Of a stretch of DNA of 64,000 bases, positions 11,096-25,640 are shown one piece after another. The stretch spans positions 7,780 through 71,779 of the forward strand of contig VZRS01007548.1 of assembly GCA_013398055.1 (NCBI GenBank). The letters are read 5' to 3'. The stretch comes from Ifrita kowaldi (Eukaryota; Chordata; Aves; Passeriformes; Cinclosomatidae). Position numbers and translations under genes: made by a program. Numbering within the stretch: the stretch's first letter is position 1; each line of letters begins with the position of its first letter. The notes beneath the pieces were generated by a model that did no database searches, was not told the origin of the DNA, and saw nothing but the letters and a program-made list of their open reading frames with translations.

Positions 11096-14000
11096 TTAAG
11101 CTGTTAGAGCTTCAAAAATGCTGAAAAGGGACAGGCACTCGGTCTCTTTAATAGTAGGAATTTGGAAAACGCTTTCCTCCTGAGCAAATAAGGCCATGGT
11201 GGCTCCAATTCCTCACTCTGCAGGCATTACCAGAACTGGGGGACAAGACACCCACTTTTTCCAGTCCAAGAGGTCACCCAACTATCTGCTCCAGGATGTC
11301 CTCAGAGCAGCCAGGCAGAGCTGCCCGCAGCCCCTGCAGCCAGAGGGTCTGAGTGCAGGGCTGGGACAGCCCCTGTGGTGCAAATGGGCCCCTATCAGTA
11401 ACCTCCGTGAGAGAAACCTGATTCTTTACCCCTAGGAAGTCAGTGGCAAAACATTCAGCTGTTTTAAGGGACCAGCAGGAATGCCTGAGCTCTGATCCCA
11501 AGAGAAGTCTTGTCTTTTTTACCTTGTTGCTTTTCAAAAGGATAAATCTTAGAGCACTGGTCCAGTGCAGGCGAGGGAAACAATGAGGGAAACCTTCAAC
11601 AACGATCGGTTGGTGGGGATAGCCAGGAGCAGGAAGCAGCTCTCCTGGGCACCAGCAACACATTCCCAGCAAAGAGGAGAGAGGAATAACCCAAACTTTA
11701 AGGTCTCAGCCTGTTTTCCAAAATGGGAATATAAAATACATTGAGGAAATGAAGCAGTGTGTTCCTGAAGTCTGATTTCCCTGGATTGCATTGTACAATG
11801 CAGGGGTTACGAAAGCAAGCCTCACGTGCTTTTGTGCAGAACACAATAGCAATGGTTTTATTTGCATTTGTGTGAAGTACAAAACTGGCATGTATTTTAT
11901 CAGCAAAGACAAAATATGTTGGAGTTCAATTTTCTTTCCAAAGAACTTTCCTTCCTTAAAGAAATGGCTCTTTCATCCTTTCAACAACAACTTTCCTCAC
12001 AGCCCACTGGGAGTGCTGGTGGGTAATGAGAATGGCTTACTGCTGAAAGGTGGGAACGGCGCTGCTCTAAGAGAATTCAAAGACACTTTGTTTTAAGTAA
12101 ACTGGAAATTAGTGACATTACAAACACAGCTGTTGATTTAGCTGCACAGCCCAGCGAGGCAAGCTCAGGCACTCCTGATCCTAGGGCTCAGCAGGGGGAG
12201 ATGAACAACTCCAGTCTTTTGCCTTTGCTGCAGATTTACTGCAATGAAAAGACTCAAAGGAAGGGTGGTGGGCACAGAGCAGCTTCCCCAGGTCACTCTA
12301 CCAAAACCACTACAAGACTCTGGTTTGGCCACAGTCACCATTTCTGCACCAAAAGGCAGACATGCATTTTGCTTGGTAGGTCCATGGAGTCCCTGCAATG
12401 CCTGGTCCCTGTGCTCAGAACAAGCTTACAGATGCCATTTTGCATTGCCTGTGGGGTGCAGGTCTCCTGGCAGGACTCCAAAATCCTGCCGACCCTCCCT
12501 GGGAGCTCTGAGTCACATCTATATTGCAGAAATCTGAACAAACTAGGGGCATTCTCTTTCATGTTAACAGAATCCTGAAGTATGAGGTGGAGATTCCCAG
12601 CAGCACTGGGCAATCTGAGGGAAAAGATCTTACTCTCCATCATTGGTGCTGCTCCTGCAAACAAGAATAGCACACCTCCCACTGTGCTGCACCCTCCTGG
12701 GACAACTCAGCTCCCAGCAAGGAAGAGAGGCTTGTCCCCTTGTGTCAAGTCTGTCCCTACTCCTGGATGTCAAGAAATGAGATTACCATGCGTGACAATG
12801 ACGGGTCCAAGCACTGAGCTGGAGTGCTGGGACCCCAAAGCCCCGGGCACTGCAGGGCCTCAGCATCCAGTAAGTGCCAACGCACTTGTGCATGGCGGGC
12901 ACGCCTGGCAAGGGCCTCTCTGCTCGGCTGACAACCCACCCAGCAGCACTGGGCAGCACACAGCATGTCCCAATTCTGCTGGTACGAACTCCCAGGTGAA
13001 AGGAAGGATGTAGGTGGGAAAACAATTCCCCACCAGGAGAGAGATCATCTGCTTGCAGGCAGTGCCCGACTGTCCAGCACTCTGCACTCAAGGACTCCTG
13101 CTGACTCCAGTGCTGGCCAGTAAGTTTCGGAGGCTGAAATCCCAGAAATTTTGAAAAAAATGCATGTTCTCAGATGTTTTGAATGGACAGCTAGGGATCT
13201 GTTTTAATGGTAAACAATCACATTCCTCTGTCATCTGATACTTTTTAAATTTTGGGGAGGGGGGACGCTTTCTGAATTTTCAATAGTTCCTTTGTTAAAG
13301 CATCTGTTACTCACATAATTGAAAAGATGTTTGTTCAGTGGTATGCTTGAGAGTACAGTTATTTAATCTTAATGATAAAGCCCTGAGGGCAGAAAATCGT
13401 AAGTAGAAACCTCTTGTTATTTATCAAAAAGAAAAAAAAAAAAACAAACCAAAAACCCAGGAAAAGAAAGAGAGAACTGAGACACCTCATCTATTTTCAG
13501 GCTTAAATTTGTGCTTGATGGAAAACTATTGAGACAATTTGCAACTTGCGAAGTTTTCTGGGAGTCTGGGACTAGCTGAAGTGTGAGGGGGGCAGGGAAG
13601 TGGGGTGAAGACAAAAATAAAACAAGGAGAGAGAACTGTTGCTTGGCAAGTTTTTTTTGGGTCAAACAAAGAGCTAGTTGTAGTTTACACCATGACATAA
13701 CATTTGATTAATTTTTGCCTGGGGATGTTTTCACACTTAACAGTGTAAATCAAAACCTTCTATTAATTACAATGTGTATAAAAAGATAACCATAAGCAAT
13801 TTCATGTAGATGCTATACTAGCCCCCTACTTTTTGTTCCCTCTAAAGACTGGCTGTTATTTCCTGCAAAACTCCACTGAAATGCTCACACGTTACGAAAG
13901 TTATCCAAATGCTTTAGAAAACCAAACAGCATTTGCATGGAACACAGGGCTCTCCTGCATATTGAATTACTGCACAATATCCTTAGGCTAGACAGACTTT

Positions 14001-16104
14001 AAGGCTGTTAAAGGGAAAACGTGTAAGGGACTTATTTTGACCTGTCTTGTGTTTCTGATAATATATAATTTTTATGTGGGCGATTTCGAAAGAAAAATGG
14101 CAAAATGGGCTCTGAACTGTACAAGACACTGCATCTCCTGAAGTTTAGTCCCCTGGTAAGGGACAGATGTGCAGGGTCCTCTGCAAGAGCCCAGGGGCCA
14201 CACCCACAGCCAGAACAAAACCCTCTGCACGTCAGTGTCTGAAGTGTGGGCACAGCCACCCTGTCCCATTGTGAAGAACCACAACTCATCCCACCTACCT
14301 GCTCCTCCTCAAGTCCCAGGTGGCTGTGGCTCTGCAGAATAATTTCCCCCTCAGCAGCCTTAATTTTGTGATAGCACAAAGCCTAATAAATCCCTCTCCA
14401 GGTGGGTCTGACCAGGACAGACCGGTTTTCGAAATGCTAGTAACTCATGAGGGCCAGCACACAAGACACACTGCTGAAGAGCAGGACTCGGGCCGTGGGC
14501 TCCTCTGGGTCCATCCTTGCTGGAGACCCCAAAGGAGCCCGGCTTCCTGCAGCACCCAAAGAGGCCAGGAAGCTACTGGTCTATGGCACCATCCAGCTGC
14601 CTGCCATGACACCTTCCAACAGCGGCACCAGAGAAGCCAAGGAGAGTTACTGCAGGCCACTGCACACCACCAAGTCCCCAGCACATGTATGTGCACAGGA
14701 ATTGCTCTGGAGGAAACCAAGATGAATCACAGACAGACCTGGACACAGAAAAAGGCCCCAACAGGCGATTACTAGTATTTTTGTTTTGTTCAGTGCATTT
14801 TATTGGGAACTTTTTATACCTTGCACACTAAACTAGCAGGTTGGGTTGTTTGGTTTGGTTTTTTTGGAGGGGGGACAGTGGTGTAATATTTACAAAAAAT
14901 CCCTAACAACAATGTCATCGGCACTGCAGAAATACAGCCTACTGCTCATGCCAGAAAGTTAAAGCTGCCGATCATGTGTTTTGTGTAAAAGCGAAAAGAA
15001 ACCTCAAACCCTGCATGTGAAAACCACATCTGCATTATTAGGGGAAGACAGCATGGAGCAGAGTGTTTCGCAGAAAAGTAGCCGTTTCTGAGGGTTTCTT
15101 GATAAGAGAGAGATGCAGGGTACTGACAAGGGCTGTAAGAGTTTCACGGGAACGGTGCAGGCTGAATCAGCTCCCACCAAACCACACGCGTCTCGGGCTG
15201 GCTGTGATCGTGAAAGGTAAGCGCATTAGAGGAGCACAAATGAAGAAAGTAACGACCAAAACAACAACACCTCATAAGCTCTGCACGGTCCAAGTCGTGC
15301 ACAGAGCAACAGCCCCATGATGGGAAAACATTAATGCTTTTTATATTGGTAATCATCTGTAACATGAGCAATTAAGTACAGTACTAATGGACTATAGCCA
15401 AGAGCCTGGTACTAATATTAAAAACTGACAGAGATGAATAGGTTTGGAAGGAAAACTAGGCTGACAAAGACATTTTTATGAAGTGCTTGGGCCTATTTGG
15501 AATAACCCAATCAGAGGCAGGTCCAGACCAGCCATGCCTACAGTGACAATAACGCATTCATTGGCATTATGCGATGCCTGCTATGCTTTAAATAAAAACA
15601 CCCATTGCTTCTACTCAGAAACCTGCACTTTCATTATTATACTCATTAATAAAACAAAAGTTGTCTAACTAATATACAAATAACATTTACTGAAACACTG
15701 GCAGCCCTGCCTTATTTTAAAATGAAAACAGTTACTGGAAACATGAACCATATTACATGATACATGATTCAGTTGAAAATGCACACAAAACCTTTCTTTC
15801 CCTTTTACCAGGGAAACAAAGCAAACACTGCCCCAACTGAAGCACTCTACCTACCTATAGCACACCAGCAGCTACCACCACAAGCCCTGCTCCAAACAGC
15901 GGGGTGCAGAGCAGTACATTCCCCAAAGCCTTTAAATCTGGTTTTGTTTCAGCTTTTGCCATCCTCGGTTCCATGAATCTGCAGCCACATGGTGGCTGTG
16001 CAGAGGTTATAAACACCTTTAGAGAAAGCAGTACTTCTTCACTGCATTTGCTAGACAGACAATTTTGCCCTTTCCAATGCTTTTATTTTGTACCTGGGTT
16101 TTTC

Positions 16105-16124
16105 GTTTGTTTGTTTGTTTGTTT
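16105..16124. repeat. (GTTT)5 microsatellite
   Basis: Five perfect GTTT units, flanked by T-rich sequence. Confidence 0.95.
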
Positions 16125-18090
16125 GCCTGTTGTTCATGGGGTTTTTTTCTCTCTTTTTGCCCTTTGAAATTGTGTGTAAAACTCCACCTTGCAAAGGGGA
16201 ACTTGGAGAGGGCAGGAAGGTGGGATGCAGTGCCTGAACTGGGACGTATGTGCCATTCCACTCCTCAGCATCCTAAGGATGTCACTGAAAGGTGGCTGCC
16301 ACCTGAACAGCCTCGATATGCTAAAGCTGATGCAAACAGCCAGTAGCTTCTCTTGGGAGAGAGCATGGATGCCCTTGAGGTCCAGCTGTAGAGATGAATG
16401 GCAAGGCTATGACAAACAGCAGCAGGGCCAGTGAAGTCAGGGAACTGTCTGTTCTGCCTCCAGTAAGCAAGGAAAGGCCAGTGGGATTCAGAAAGGAAAA
16501 ATCATGAGATTTACTCAGCATCTGCTTTCCAGTTTAATTCAATTTCCAGTTTAGCTGTACAGCTCACCTTCGAGTTTGAAAATGTATGTGTGTCCTGAAT
16601 CATGAGCGTGTGTATTCCTGCACTGCAGTTGTAGTTTTAGATTAAATGTCATCTGAGCACTTTGGCTATAAATGAGCATTACATTTACAGGTGCTGTAGT
16701 TAGAATTACCAGCTGAAACAAACCATGACAATTTAATTTACTTTTTTCCAAGTCTGAGGCTTAATACAGCTTTCCTTTGGTGGAAAAAAGCATCTAACAC
16801 TAGAAAAGTAGAGACTGGATGAGTAACCGAGGTTTTTTGTATACATGTTTTGGTTTTTCAGACCAGGTTTAGTAAAGCACATTTTAGGTAGGCTCAGGGC
16901 TAACCTAAAAATCCTGCAAGACTTTTTCTACAAATGCCATATTTTGATAGCCTGCCATGGATGTGGAAAATAGGTGCTGCCTTGTATCAGACCTAACCCA
17001 GAACTACATGATAGACTGGCATCCATGAACTCAGATTTGAGTTCTTCAGTGTATTAAGACCAATCTAACCATAAACTAGAACTCTTTCCTCAGACCAGGT
17101 CAAGTCAAGCAGAACTGCTTTTGGGTAGGCTGGAAAGGCTTTTCAATCTGGAAGGCATCACAAGTCTGCTCAGGTTTTCCAGTGAGCACAATGGGTTTGG
17201 TGGCACTTCACAGCATATCCAAGTAACTGCTGAGTGAGTCACACACGAGTCTCTGTGCATGGGAGTGCAATGCAAGGGTTTTGCATGTAAAAAAAGATAA
17301 ACCACTAGCATTAAACGTTGTCAGGAAAGCAGAAGAGAGAGACGGGGGTTTACAGAATATTTGTGAATGGCTCATTTACTTTTCCACAACTACAAGAGAT
17401 GTGCTCTCTCAGTGACTCTAGAGTTTCAGCACAGAGCTCAGCAATGCTCCCTCTGCAACCCAAACCCACAGAGACCTAATGCTTATGTGTGCCTGGGTCT
17501 CCTCTGTCAAATAACATCCCCCAAAGAACATCTGGCGAGGGAAGAGCCAGACTGCCAGTTGGAAACCCATCAGCTGGCTTGGGTGCAAGAGGAAGCTCTA
17601 AGACTCTCAGAGCTATAATGATGGGGGGAAGAGCTGAATACCCACAATCTGATGAGTCAATAAAACAATCTATAACATTTGTCTGCAACATGAAGGCAGG
17701 GAAAAGCCCCATCTGACGTGCACAGCAACTCACTCACTTTGCTCTGCTGCTTGGCTCAATCTCCAGAAAGCTTCTAATATTTTTAATGGCATTCATTACA
17801 TGCAACTCCTCTGTGCACCCAAGCCCTTCTGCTGGAGATGTCTCCTGTAAATGAGCATGACCAAATCCCCCACCTTCCATGAGGATGGCAGTATCTCCCT
17901 TGGAGAGGCCGACACTAAGGAGAGAAACTGCCCACTGAGCGCAGTTCTGCCGTGCCACCTTTTGCATAGGCAACTACAATCTCTTCCTGAGCCCAGCAAA
18001 GTAACTTGTTTATGCCCAGGAACAAGAGACTGAATTTTCCTTATCTGAGCTGAAAATTGCTGAGCTTTTATTCACATTTGCTTGTCTAAG

Positions 18091-18156
18091 GAAAAAAAAA
18101 ACCAGACGGAAAAGAAATAAAAAAAGATAAAAGAAGAAAGAAAAGGAAAGAAAAAG
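18091..18156. repeat. A/G-rich purine tract
   Basis: About 66 bases that are almost entirely A and G on the plus strand, broken by a short CC-AGACGG segment and one T. It is pyrimidine-rich on the transcribed (minus) sense. This is simple-sequence expansion inside intron 8, about 720 bp upstream of exon 8's 3' border in genomic order. Confidence 0.85.
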
Positions 18157-18814
18157 CCCCAAGAGTTGTTTCTAAAAAACCAAACCAAAACAACATTCCA
18201 GCTCCAGTATTTTATTCAATGTGTGCTGGCTTCACAAGCCCTGGAAGTTATTATCTACATGGGAAGAATAAGAAATCAACAGTTCTGACCAGCAACAATG
18301 GCTGCAGAGAGAGAGTGTTTGGCAGCAGCTTGCAGGCAGGGAGGAGGGAAGGAATGCAATGAAGAAGAGGAATGCACTGCTCTGCATGACCTACAACATT
18401 AACAGCACCCTGCATTGTGGGCCACCCCATTATTTTGATCAAAACCACAATTTGCTTAATTGGTATTCCTAAAAAATGACAGAAGACAAGTGTTTGCATC
18501 AATTAGCTGCCATTTCTTATTTTTCCTTGAGTGTGTTTTCCTCAATTTTTCAGCTTCTTTAACTGGGAAGCTGTTGCAAAAATTAAGATATATACCAAAG
18601 AAAAATCAGATGCTTGTTTTATTTATTTAGTCACTGGAGACAGACACTCTGGTTTAAATTACAATGGATTATCTGACTAAACTGTTGGGGGAATATTTAC
18701 TAAATCTTTAAGAAGACTCTCTCTCTTTTTCTCTAATTCTTTATAAAACGCTTTGAAGGCTTTCCAAATTAATTTTTTCATTATTAAACAAGCATTTCAG
18801 ATTTGTTATCTTAC

Positions 18815-18912
18815 CTTTCATAATGTCTGCGAGTACATGTAGCAGCACTTGTGCTTCCAGGGTTACCACCTAATTCATCATAAATATGTTTCCATTGTCG
18901 ACGGGCTGTTAT
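18815..18912 (-). CDS. ARID5B: ARID5B exon 8 (ARID domain, middle-to-late part)
   Basis: This is a 98-bp exon of 32 codons plus the first two bases of a split Arg codon. It reads ITARRQWKHIYDELGG then NPGSTSAATCTRRHYE. It encodes the ARID segment with the conserved Trp (RQW) and the STSAAT..TRRHYE element that forms the last recognition helices of the domain. The acceptor is TTTTACAG and the donor AAG|GTAAGA, both good. The phase fits exon 7 (ends phase 0) and exon 9. Confidence 0.97.
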
Positions 18913-21900
18913 CTGTAAAAATGGCAATGGAAAATTTAATCTTGCATCTTTACAGATTCTACAGTGTTTGAGTTCACAACAACAAATGCATGTATGACAC
19001 TTTCAGAACAGCATGTACTACAAGCACTATAAAAGCCTCTACAGAATATATAGAGTACACAGAGCTTTGGGTGTCTTTCTTTTTTTTATGGTAAGTTAAC
19101 ACTATGTCTATTTTCTTTCTCTCTAAAATGGAGTGATCTGACTGATTCATTATCAAGTCACAAGCAATACAGACTCACAAAAGAGAATCTCAATCAATAT
19201 AGGGTCATTAACCATCAGAAGTTATGCAGACAAATCCCACGGTGAATTATGAAAATGAAGCTCAAACCATACTCAGCACAAATAATGATTACATAGTTAT
19301 TTTAACTGAATTAGAGAAAATAAATCTGCTGCAAAACCCAAATCCACCACAGAATTCTGTAAATCCACAAAACCATAGTCCGTAACTCTATATGTTACAA
19401 GCTGTTTATTTTTATCCATTTATGTCTGTAAAATATATAGATCAAATACTAATGAAATCTTAACGTACTCCAATGTTAATATTTGAGCTATGTACTTTAT
19501 TGGACCATGCTGATGAAAATAAACATCTTGTAACATATTGAATTGCATACCACGGTTCTGTTTTTTTTGTACAGAAATTAGGATTATACAGAATAACAGA
19601 TGGAAGACCTGGCAAAAGGATTGTTTCCGAATACCACTTCATTATTTTATATATTCTGCTATATTTAAAACAGGAAGAAAAACAGGAACAGGACAAGCAC
19701 AACAGATCGCCCTTGTTTGCCTGCAGCTCATAAAGAAGGCCGGTAGAAAACTGTGGGGGCAATTTGGGGAGAATTTTGTAATTTTCTGTGGAATGCTGTG
19801 GATTTTAATATATTCAGCCCTGGAGGCTTCTTTGGAGTTACCCACAGAGCAGTCAACGGTGTTTACTGAGGAGCTAAAGGCAGAAATCAGAAGAAAATAA
19901 ATATTACAACTTGCAATCTGAGGCCTGTAATTTTCATCTAAACAAGGGGAGACAGCTACCATCATTAAATATTACAGGGTAAGAGGTGTTTCTGTTTCGC
20001 TCAATATAAAGGGAAAATCCTTCCTTTGCAGAAATTAGTCTCCAAAGCCAAAAGCATGGCTGGAGTTTTTTCATTTGATAATGTCACAATTTCTTCAAAT
20101 TTATTGTTTGCAGAGTTCTCCAGAAAACAGCAGCAGCTTTAACTCATTATTAGCACCTGAGCACAGACTGCACCTACAAATACTTCCAAAAAAAAAAGTG
20201 TTATATCTTAAACCTTATTTAAAGCTAAATGAACTGACTTCATTCACTAGTTTTATTTTCTGTCTTTTATAATAAACTCAAAGACTACCAGCACAAGGAT
20301 AAAAGCAATTCAAGGATAAAGTCTGTACAAACAAATTATTTAAATACAAATCAAACACTCATCTGATGGTACGGTTCATCTTAAGTCTATTTTGTTTCAG
20401 TTCTTATGCTGTCTCTTCCCCAGGCTACCCACATATCTTATTATTGCTACTAAAGTGCTTGAAGAACCAGAGTCCTAATGAGCCATAAAGAACATCACAT
20501 CCTGAGAATACGAATGGACGCTCCTTATGCAGCCCAAGAGGTCAAATGAGTGTTGGACCAAGTACCCTGCTGTGGAGGAATTCCTGGATGGGAAGCTACC
20601 TCTGGTCTTGCCTCCCACATTCCACCGGACCTCATGACAGGCAGAGGACAGAGGCGTGGCCAGACAGCCCTTGCCTTCTTGTAGCTCCTAAAAAATCATA
20701 GATCTCTTGAGGACTGCTGCAATCGAGCCTCTGGCAGGCTCACGGACGAGGGAATGAAGGTGCACGAAGCTGCTCTGGGGTCTGTGCTCTGGCTCTCTGA
20801 CAAGCACAACCTGGCTGGGCTTGCAAGGCTGTCCAGGATCTGAAGCCTTGGCTAAGAACAGTGATGCTGTGCAGGAACTTTAAATGAAAGCCAAGGATTA
20901 GTTAGCCGGAGGACTACTGTAAGTCCCCCTTATAAACATCCTGATGTGACTAAGAAGCATGGTCTCCATTTTCAAAAAGAAAACTTTAGAGCCTTAGTCT
21001 CATTTACCATGAGCTAACTCAAGAGTTCATACTCAAGCTGCAACACTAGTAAACATTACTAACTTTCAGGGGAAAAGTGAATCCCTTTGAAGTCCCTGGA
21101 TCATTTTTGGTGTCTTTTTCCTCTAAGCTGCTTAGAATAATAGTATTTTCACAAACATTTGCCCAGCTTTATCCAATTCTACATCTGCAGTGGACCAGAG
21201 CTCCTTGGCAATTAGCTGAGTTGTGCCCTCCCACATACAGAGCTAAGTTTAAATTTGACATTCCCTGAAACAATTGTTATTCTAACAAAGCCTGGGGTTG
21301 AGTTCTCCCCTGCTCTGGAAAGTTTATTTTTTATGCTTAATAAACTTCAAAGGACTAAAGGAACTGATTAATTACATCCTTAAACAATCTGAACAAAATG
21401 CTTCACTGAGGAAACTGCACCGTTGTCATGCAGGGCAGGACTGCTTAAGCTGCTTAAGGATGCCCATGCTGACCATATCCAAACTGAGGACTGCCTTCCT
21501 TTCTCATACAAGTTCCACCTCAGTGACCAAACTTCCCAAGGAGTCAGGAAAGGGTAACACCTGGCAATGCTTTGCTTACGGTTGTGGTTCCTACCAAAAA
21601 TGTCAGCTTCTGCTGCTCTAGTTTTCTGATTCGTTTTTCCTCACTCCTAACAGCATACACATTGCTCCCAGTGCCTGCCACGTTTCTGGAAGTGCAGGAT
21701 GGTCCACGCTCACCCATTAATCAAGGCAATTTCACAGGCAAGTGTCACCTCTGACAGCTTCACATTCCAATGCTGGCTTTAGTTTTAAAGCAGCCTTCTG
21801 GGTTGCAGAGCCCTCCTGTAATTTGCTCCAACCTACAGCTTCAAAATCCTTAAGCTGGGCCCACTGGAGGCCAGCACCTTTGAAAACCTCCGTGACATCT

Positions 21901-24900
21901 TTCCCAACCAACAGAAATCAGAGTTAAGCAAGAGACTGGTTTGTCCAGGGACCTAAGAGCAGATCTGATCTGGCTCCTGTAAGCACAGTATTATGCAGTG
22001 TCTGGTAGTCAAGAAAAAACAAATAAAAGCAATGATCTTATCTATTAAAGCAGAAGACTGTTTACACACATGCTTTTAATGGTGTCTTCTGCTTTGAGAA
22101 ATCTCAAGGTCTTCTGCACTGCAATCCCAGCTCCCAGCTCCCTTCCTTGTGAAAGGCTTCTTGCTTATTTCCTGCTGCAAACATAACGGGGGATTTTCTG
22201 GTCATGGTACATGATGTTCGCAGCTCTCTTCAGAGCTCTGGGTTATTAGCTCTGTATGAAACAAACCCAGTTAGCTCTGCATTCCACTGATATACCAGTT
22301 TCTTCGGGCCTGCCCAGACACAGGACTGTTGTATGTGTCAATCACTAATTTTTATAAACTAAAGCACTTTATTATTGCTTCCAGGAGGCAGCAGCTAAAT
22401 GGGATCCCACTGACCTTTGGCAAAATCTAAGCTGCTACACACTGAAGGTTAAGCTCCACCTAACTTTCTTTTTACCCTTTATCTTTCTAAGACATCTCCA
22501 GGTAGAGTCATTCAGCAGCACAGCCTTCTGCAAACATGCCAAGGCACTCCTTTTACGTTGGCTCAAAAGAAAAAATGCTACTTCGTAACTTGCCAAGGAC
22601 AACTCTGTAGGTAAGTCCCAGAAGTTTCCCATCTATGAACATTTGCACCTTTTACTCACTTGACTTAGGGTGACTGAGAGAATTCCAGGCAATGGCTGTT
22701 AAATGCCACTGCAACTGAGCCCCCTACAACATGGCATTGTTTCATATTTCATCCAGCAATTTGGGGACATTTTATACCATTCATACTATGTGACGGTCTG
22801 CTACAGAGAGTGCTTTCCAATGCACTCTCCTATTATTAGTAACAAAGATGCTCATCTCACATATCTTTGTTTAAGCGAAATATGATTCCACCAACTACAA
22901 AGAGACAGCTTCATCTGTTAAGGCTTTAAACCAGTTTGTATGGGTCGCTATTTTTATTAAGCCTGTATTATGTTCAATGACAAGTACAAGGGAGTGTGGT
23001 ATTACAAAGTTATAGATAACAACTAACTCAGAATTAGTAATTAAATGGAGGAGAAATGACTCTCGTAAGTACTTTAAATGGAGAGCCCTTAAATATGACA
23101 CACAATCACAACCTGACACTATTAGATATCCCGTATGTATATACCATATGCAAAGGTAATGCTCTCTGTCAAGCCTCACTGGATCCATTCCAGCCCCTGA
23201 TAGGAGGAAGTCAGATGGCTAAGAAAGTTGCTTTGCTCTCTGCATCTCAAATCCAATCCCTGGCTGTTCTCAGTCACTTTTAGATCCTTAACTGACAGGA
23301 CTGGACTCAAAAATCTTGCACTCTTCTGTGAATCTGGGCAGAAGCTGAAGAACACTGCATATGATCCATGCTTGTTTCTCAAAAATGTTTTTTAGATTCC
23401 ACTGAAACATCTACATATTAACAAAGTGGGCAAGGCAAAGTGGATAAAATTAAAAATGGGCAGACTATAACTGTTCTGCCAAATAAAAGGATGTAAAGTT
23501 TGCAACTGCTTTAACTGGGAAGGTTTCTATGCTTGTAAAAAAATGGTCATCTGACAACTTTAAGCTTCCATATGTCATTTTAACCAATCTTTTATCTGTT
23601 TCCTGTTCATAGAATGGCTGTCACATGTTGAAGTCAAATATCTACTTTCAAATATTATTTTCTTTACAATACTTCCAAGAGAAAAGACCTATTTCTATCT
23701 CAATGGACAAACCAGAAACTTGTGAAATTTTAAAACCAGTTAAAGATGACGAAGCCCTTGTAATGGACAAATGGTTTGCTCAAGTCAGATGGAAGGAGCC
23801 ATAGTGATAAATGCATATTAAACAGGGCAGGTTTGAGAAAGTCTTTGCACTCCATGACATCTCCTCATCCACAGATAGTGGCTCTGTGTGTGAGAATGGT
23901 GGATTCTGCTCAACACTGAATTACAGCACTCACTTGAAATTTCTGCATCTAAGTAGACCTGCCTAAGATCCTAGAACTGATAACTGAGGTCCATGTCATC
24001 CCTACCATCCAATGGCTCATGAAAAATGAAACAAATAAAATGAAAAAGCTTCTCAGAGTGATTGCCATTATAAAATATATACAAACAAATGCAGTTGGCA
24101 AACTCAATTAATATCAACTGGCCATAAAATAATAAAACCCAGGGCGTGCACAGGTCAAAGTATTGCAACAGCTATCAATATAATACTCAGGGAATTTAAA
24201 GCAAAGGCAGATCCACATTGAGGATGAGACTGTTAACAGAAGAGAATGAGGTCAGGAAACCTCATGCTCCATATACAACTTAAATGGCATCACAACAGTC
24301 CTCCCAACTTCAGCTTGCCTGCAAAGAGCACAGGTGCTACTCACATCATAGAAACAGGATCAGGCCCGTCATTTCAGACACTGTCACTCTCCAACCAAAG
24401 CTGGGCTCGCGGGTATGTCAGAGGGTGTGAGCTGTGCTTGCCTTGCCATTTACTGAACAGCAAGCAATTGCTTAGTTTACTCTCTATGAAGAATAAGCAC
24501 TGCTGGTACATTTTCATTCAAGGTGACAAATGCCCCTGAACAACAGAGAGCATCTGTCATCGAGAAACGGACAGGAGCTTTGAGGCAAGTGTGGACTGAA
24601 GCTACTCTGGCTGACATTCTCATGTATGTGATTCTTCCCCTCTGATCCTGTCACGTTCCTCAAACCTGGCTCTCTGGCCTTGTGGTCACAAATTCACAAT
24701 CCTGTTCTTGCTCTGCCTCAGGTACAGAGGCTCACCTGCTCCAGCACGTCTAAATCCATCCCTCTCCCTCTCGCACTAAAACTCAGGTCTCTCCAGCAAG
24801 CCACCACTTTGGCATCTCTGCTTCTGTATTCAGTCCCCTCAAGCAAACCCAAAACATTGCTGTGGAAATTGCTCGCCTCCCTGCTCATAATGCTCAGAGT

Positions 24901-24939
24901 GGCTGAACATGCCACTCTCCCTTCAATCTCCCTCCTGGC

Positions 24940-25030
24940 CTTCCCTAGTACACTGGATCAAGTTCAAGATTTTAGCCCTCATTTTCGTTGCACTTTACAA
25001 CTCAAGCAATTACTGTTGGCTCATAATTGC
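24940..25030 (+). mobile_element. L2/CR1-clade LINE relic (ORF2 C-terminal fragment)
   Basis: Plus-strand translation around 24951-25020 gives HWIKFKILALIFVALYN. This resembles the 'LHWLPV..RI.FKIL.L.FKAL' block near the C-terminus of the reverse-transcriptase ORF of L2-like LINEs. Only this short block is recognisable and the surrounding sequence is decayed, so this is a modest call made from memory of the family. Confidence 0.4.
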
Positions 25031-25640
25031 TGTAACGATCTATCTATGGTAGCTATTCATTCATACATACCCATGAGCACGCCTACACACACCCCTGTAC
25101 ATAACCATGGTATGTGCTGATCAATGAAAGATAGAGCAACAATAAAAGCCAAATCAAGCATATATATTTTTAAAGAATGTTAGATTTCACGTTTCACAAA
25201 ATCCCAGGCACACCCATGCTAACCAGCCCAGGCTGCTGATGTGCAGAACAATGTGCTTTATTGTATGGAAGGAAAACAGTGAGTTTTGCATTTTGGTTCA
25301 AATGACTTTCAGTTTCTTGATAGTGCATTTCTTCTTGTCATTTCTCTACAGCACAGATATGTCCCAGATTACTTCGTGAACAAAGCAAAAATAATTTCTT
25401 TCATCCAACTGCGGCAGGAACTGAACAACTTAATCTGATCATTGTGTGCAAAGAAAATATTTCCAGTGACGACATCTTCCTATGTCAATTGTTTTTTTAT
25501 TACAGATGTCATCTCAGCGTGCCACATTAATGCAGCTCTTTCTTCTCATTTCAAGATTTTAATCTAAGTTTGTTGCTCTAATATTTTATTGGTTCAAAAT
25601 ACATGCTGTAAAATCCGTGGCCATCAAATTTTCCTGTGAG

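Larger units (their letters stand above)
6490..18814 (-). other. ARID5B: Intron 8 of ARID5B (12.3 kb)
   Basis: Non-coding. It contains a CR1-like LINE 3'-end relic (10995-11095), a (GTTT)5 tract (16105-16124), a 66-bp purine tract (18091-18156) and a poly-T run near 9318-9334. Two stretches (8240-8640 and 9090-9350) look like candidate conserved non-coding DNA; the second carries an exact 12-bp direct repeat. Elsewhere I see no exon-like sequence: the open frames are short, overlap each other and lack splice-compatible context. Confidence 0.85.

Noticed and set aside
12582..13013. 143-codon open frame on the plus strand in a GC-richer patch of intron 8
   Set aside because: There is no recognisable protein family, several other frames are open in the same patch on both strands, and this fits GC-driven loss of stop codons.
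24680..25120. 146-codon open frame on the plus strand
   Set aside because: Its sequence is low-complexity Leu/Ser/Pro with no recognised domain; the only resemblance, near its end, is to a LINE fragment in another frame.
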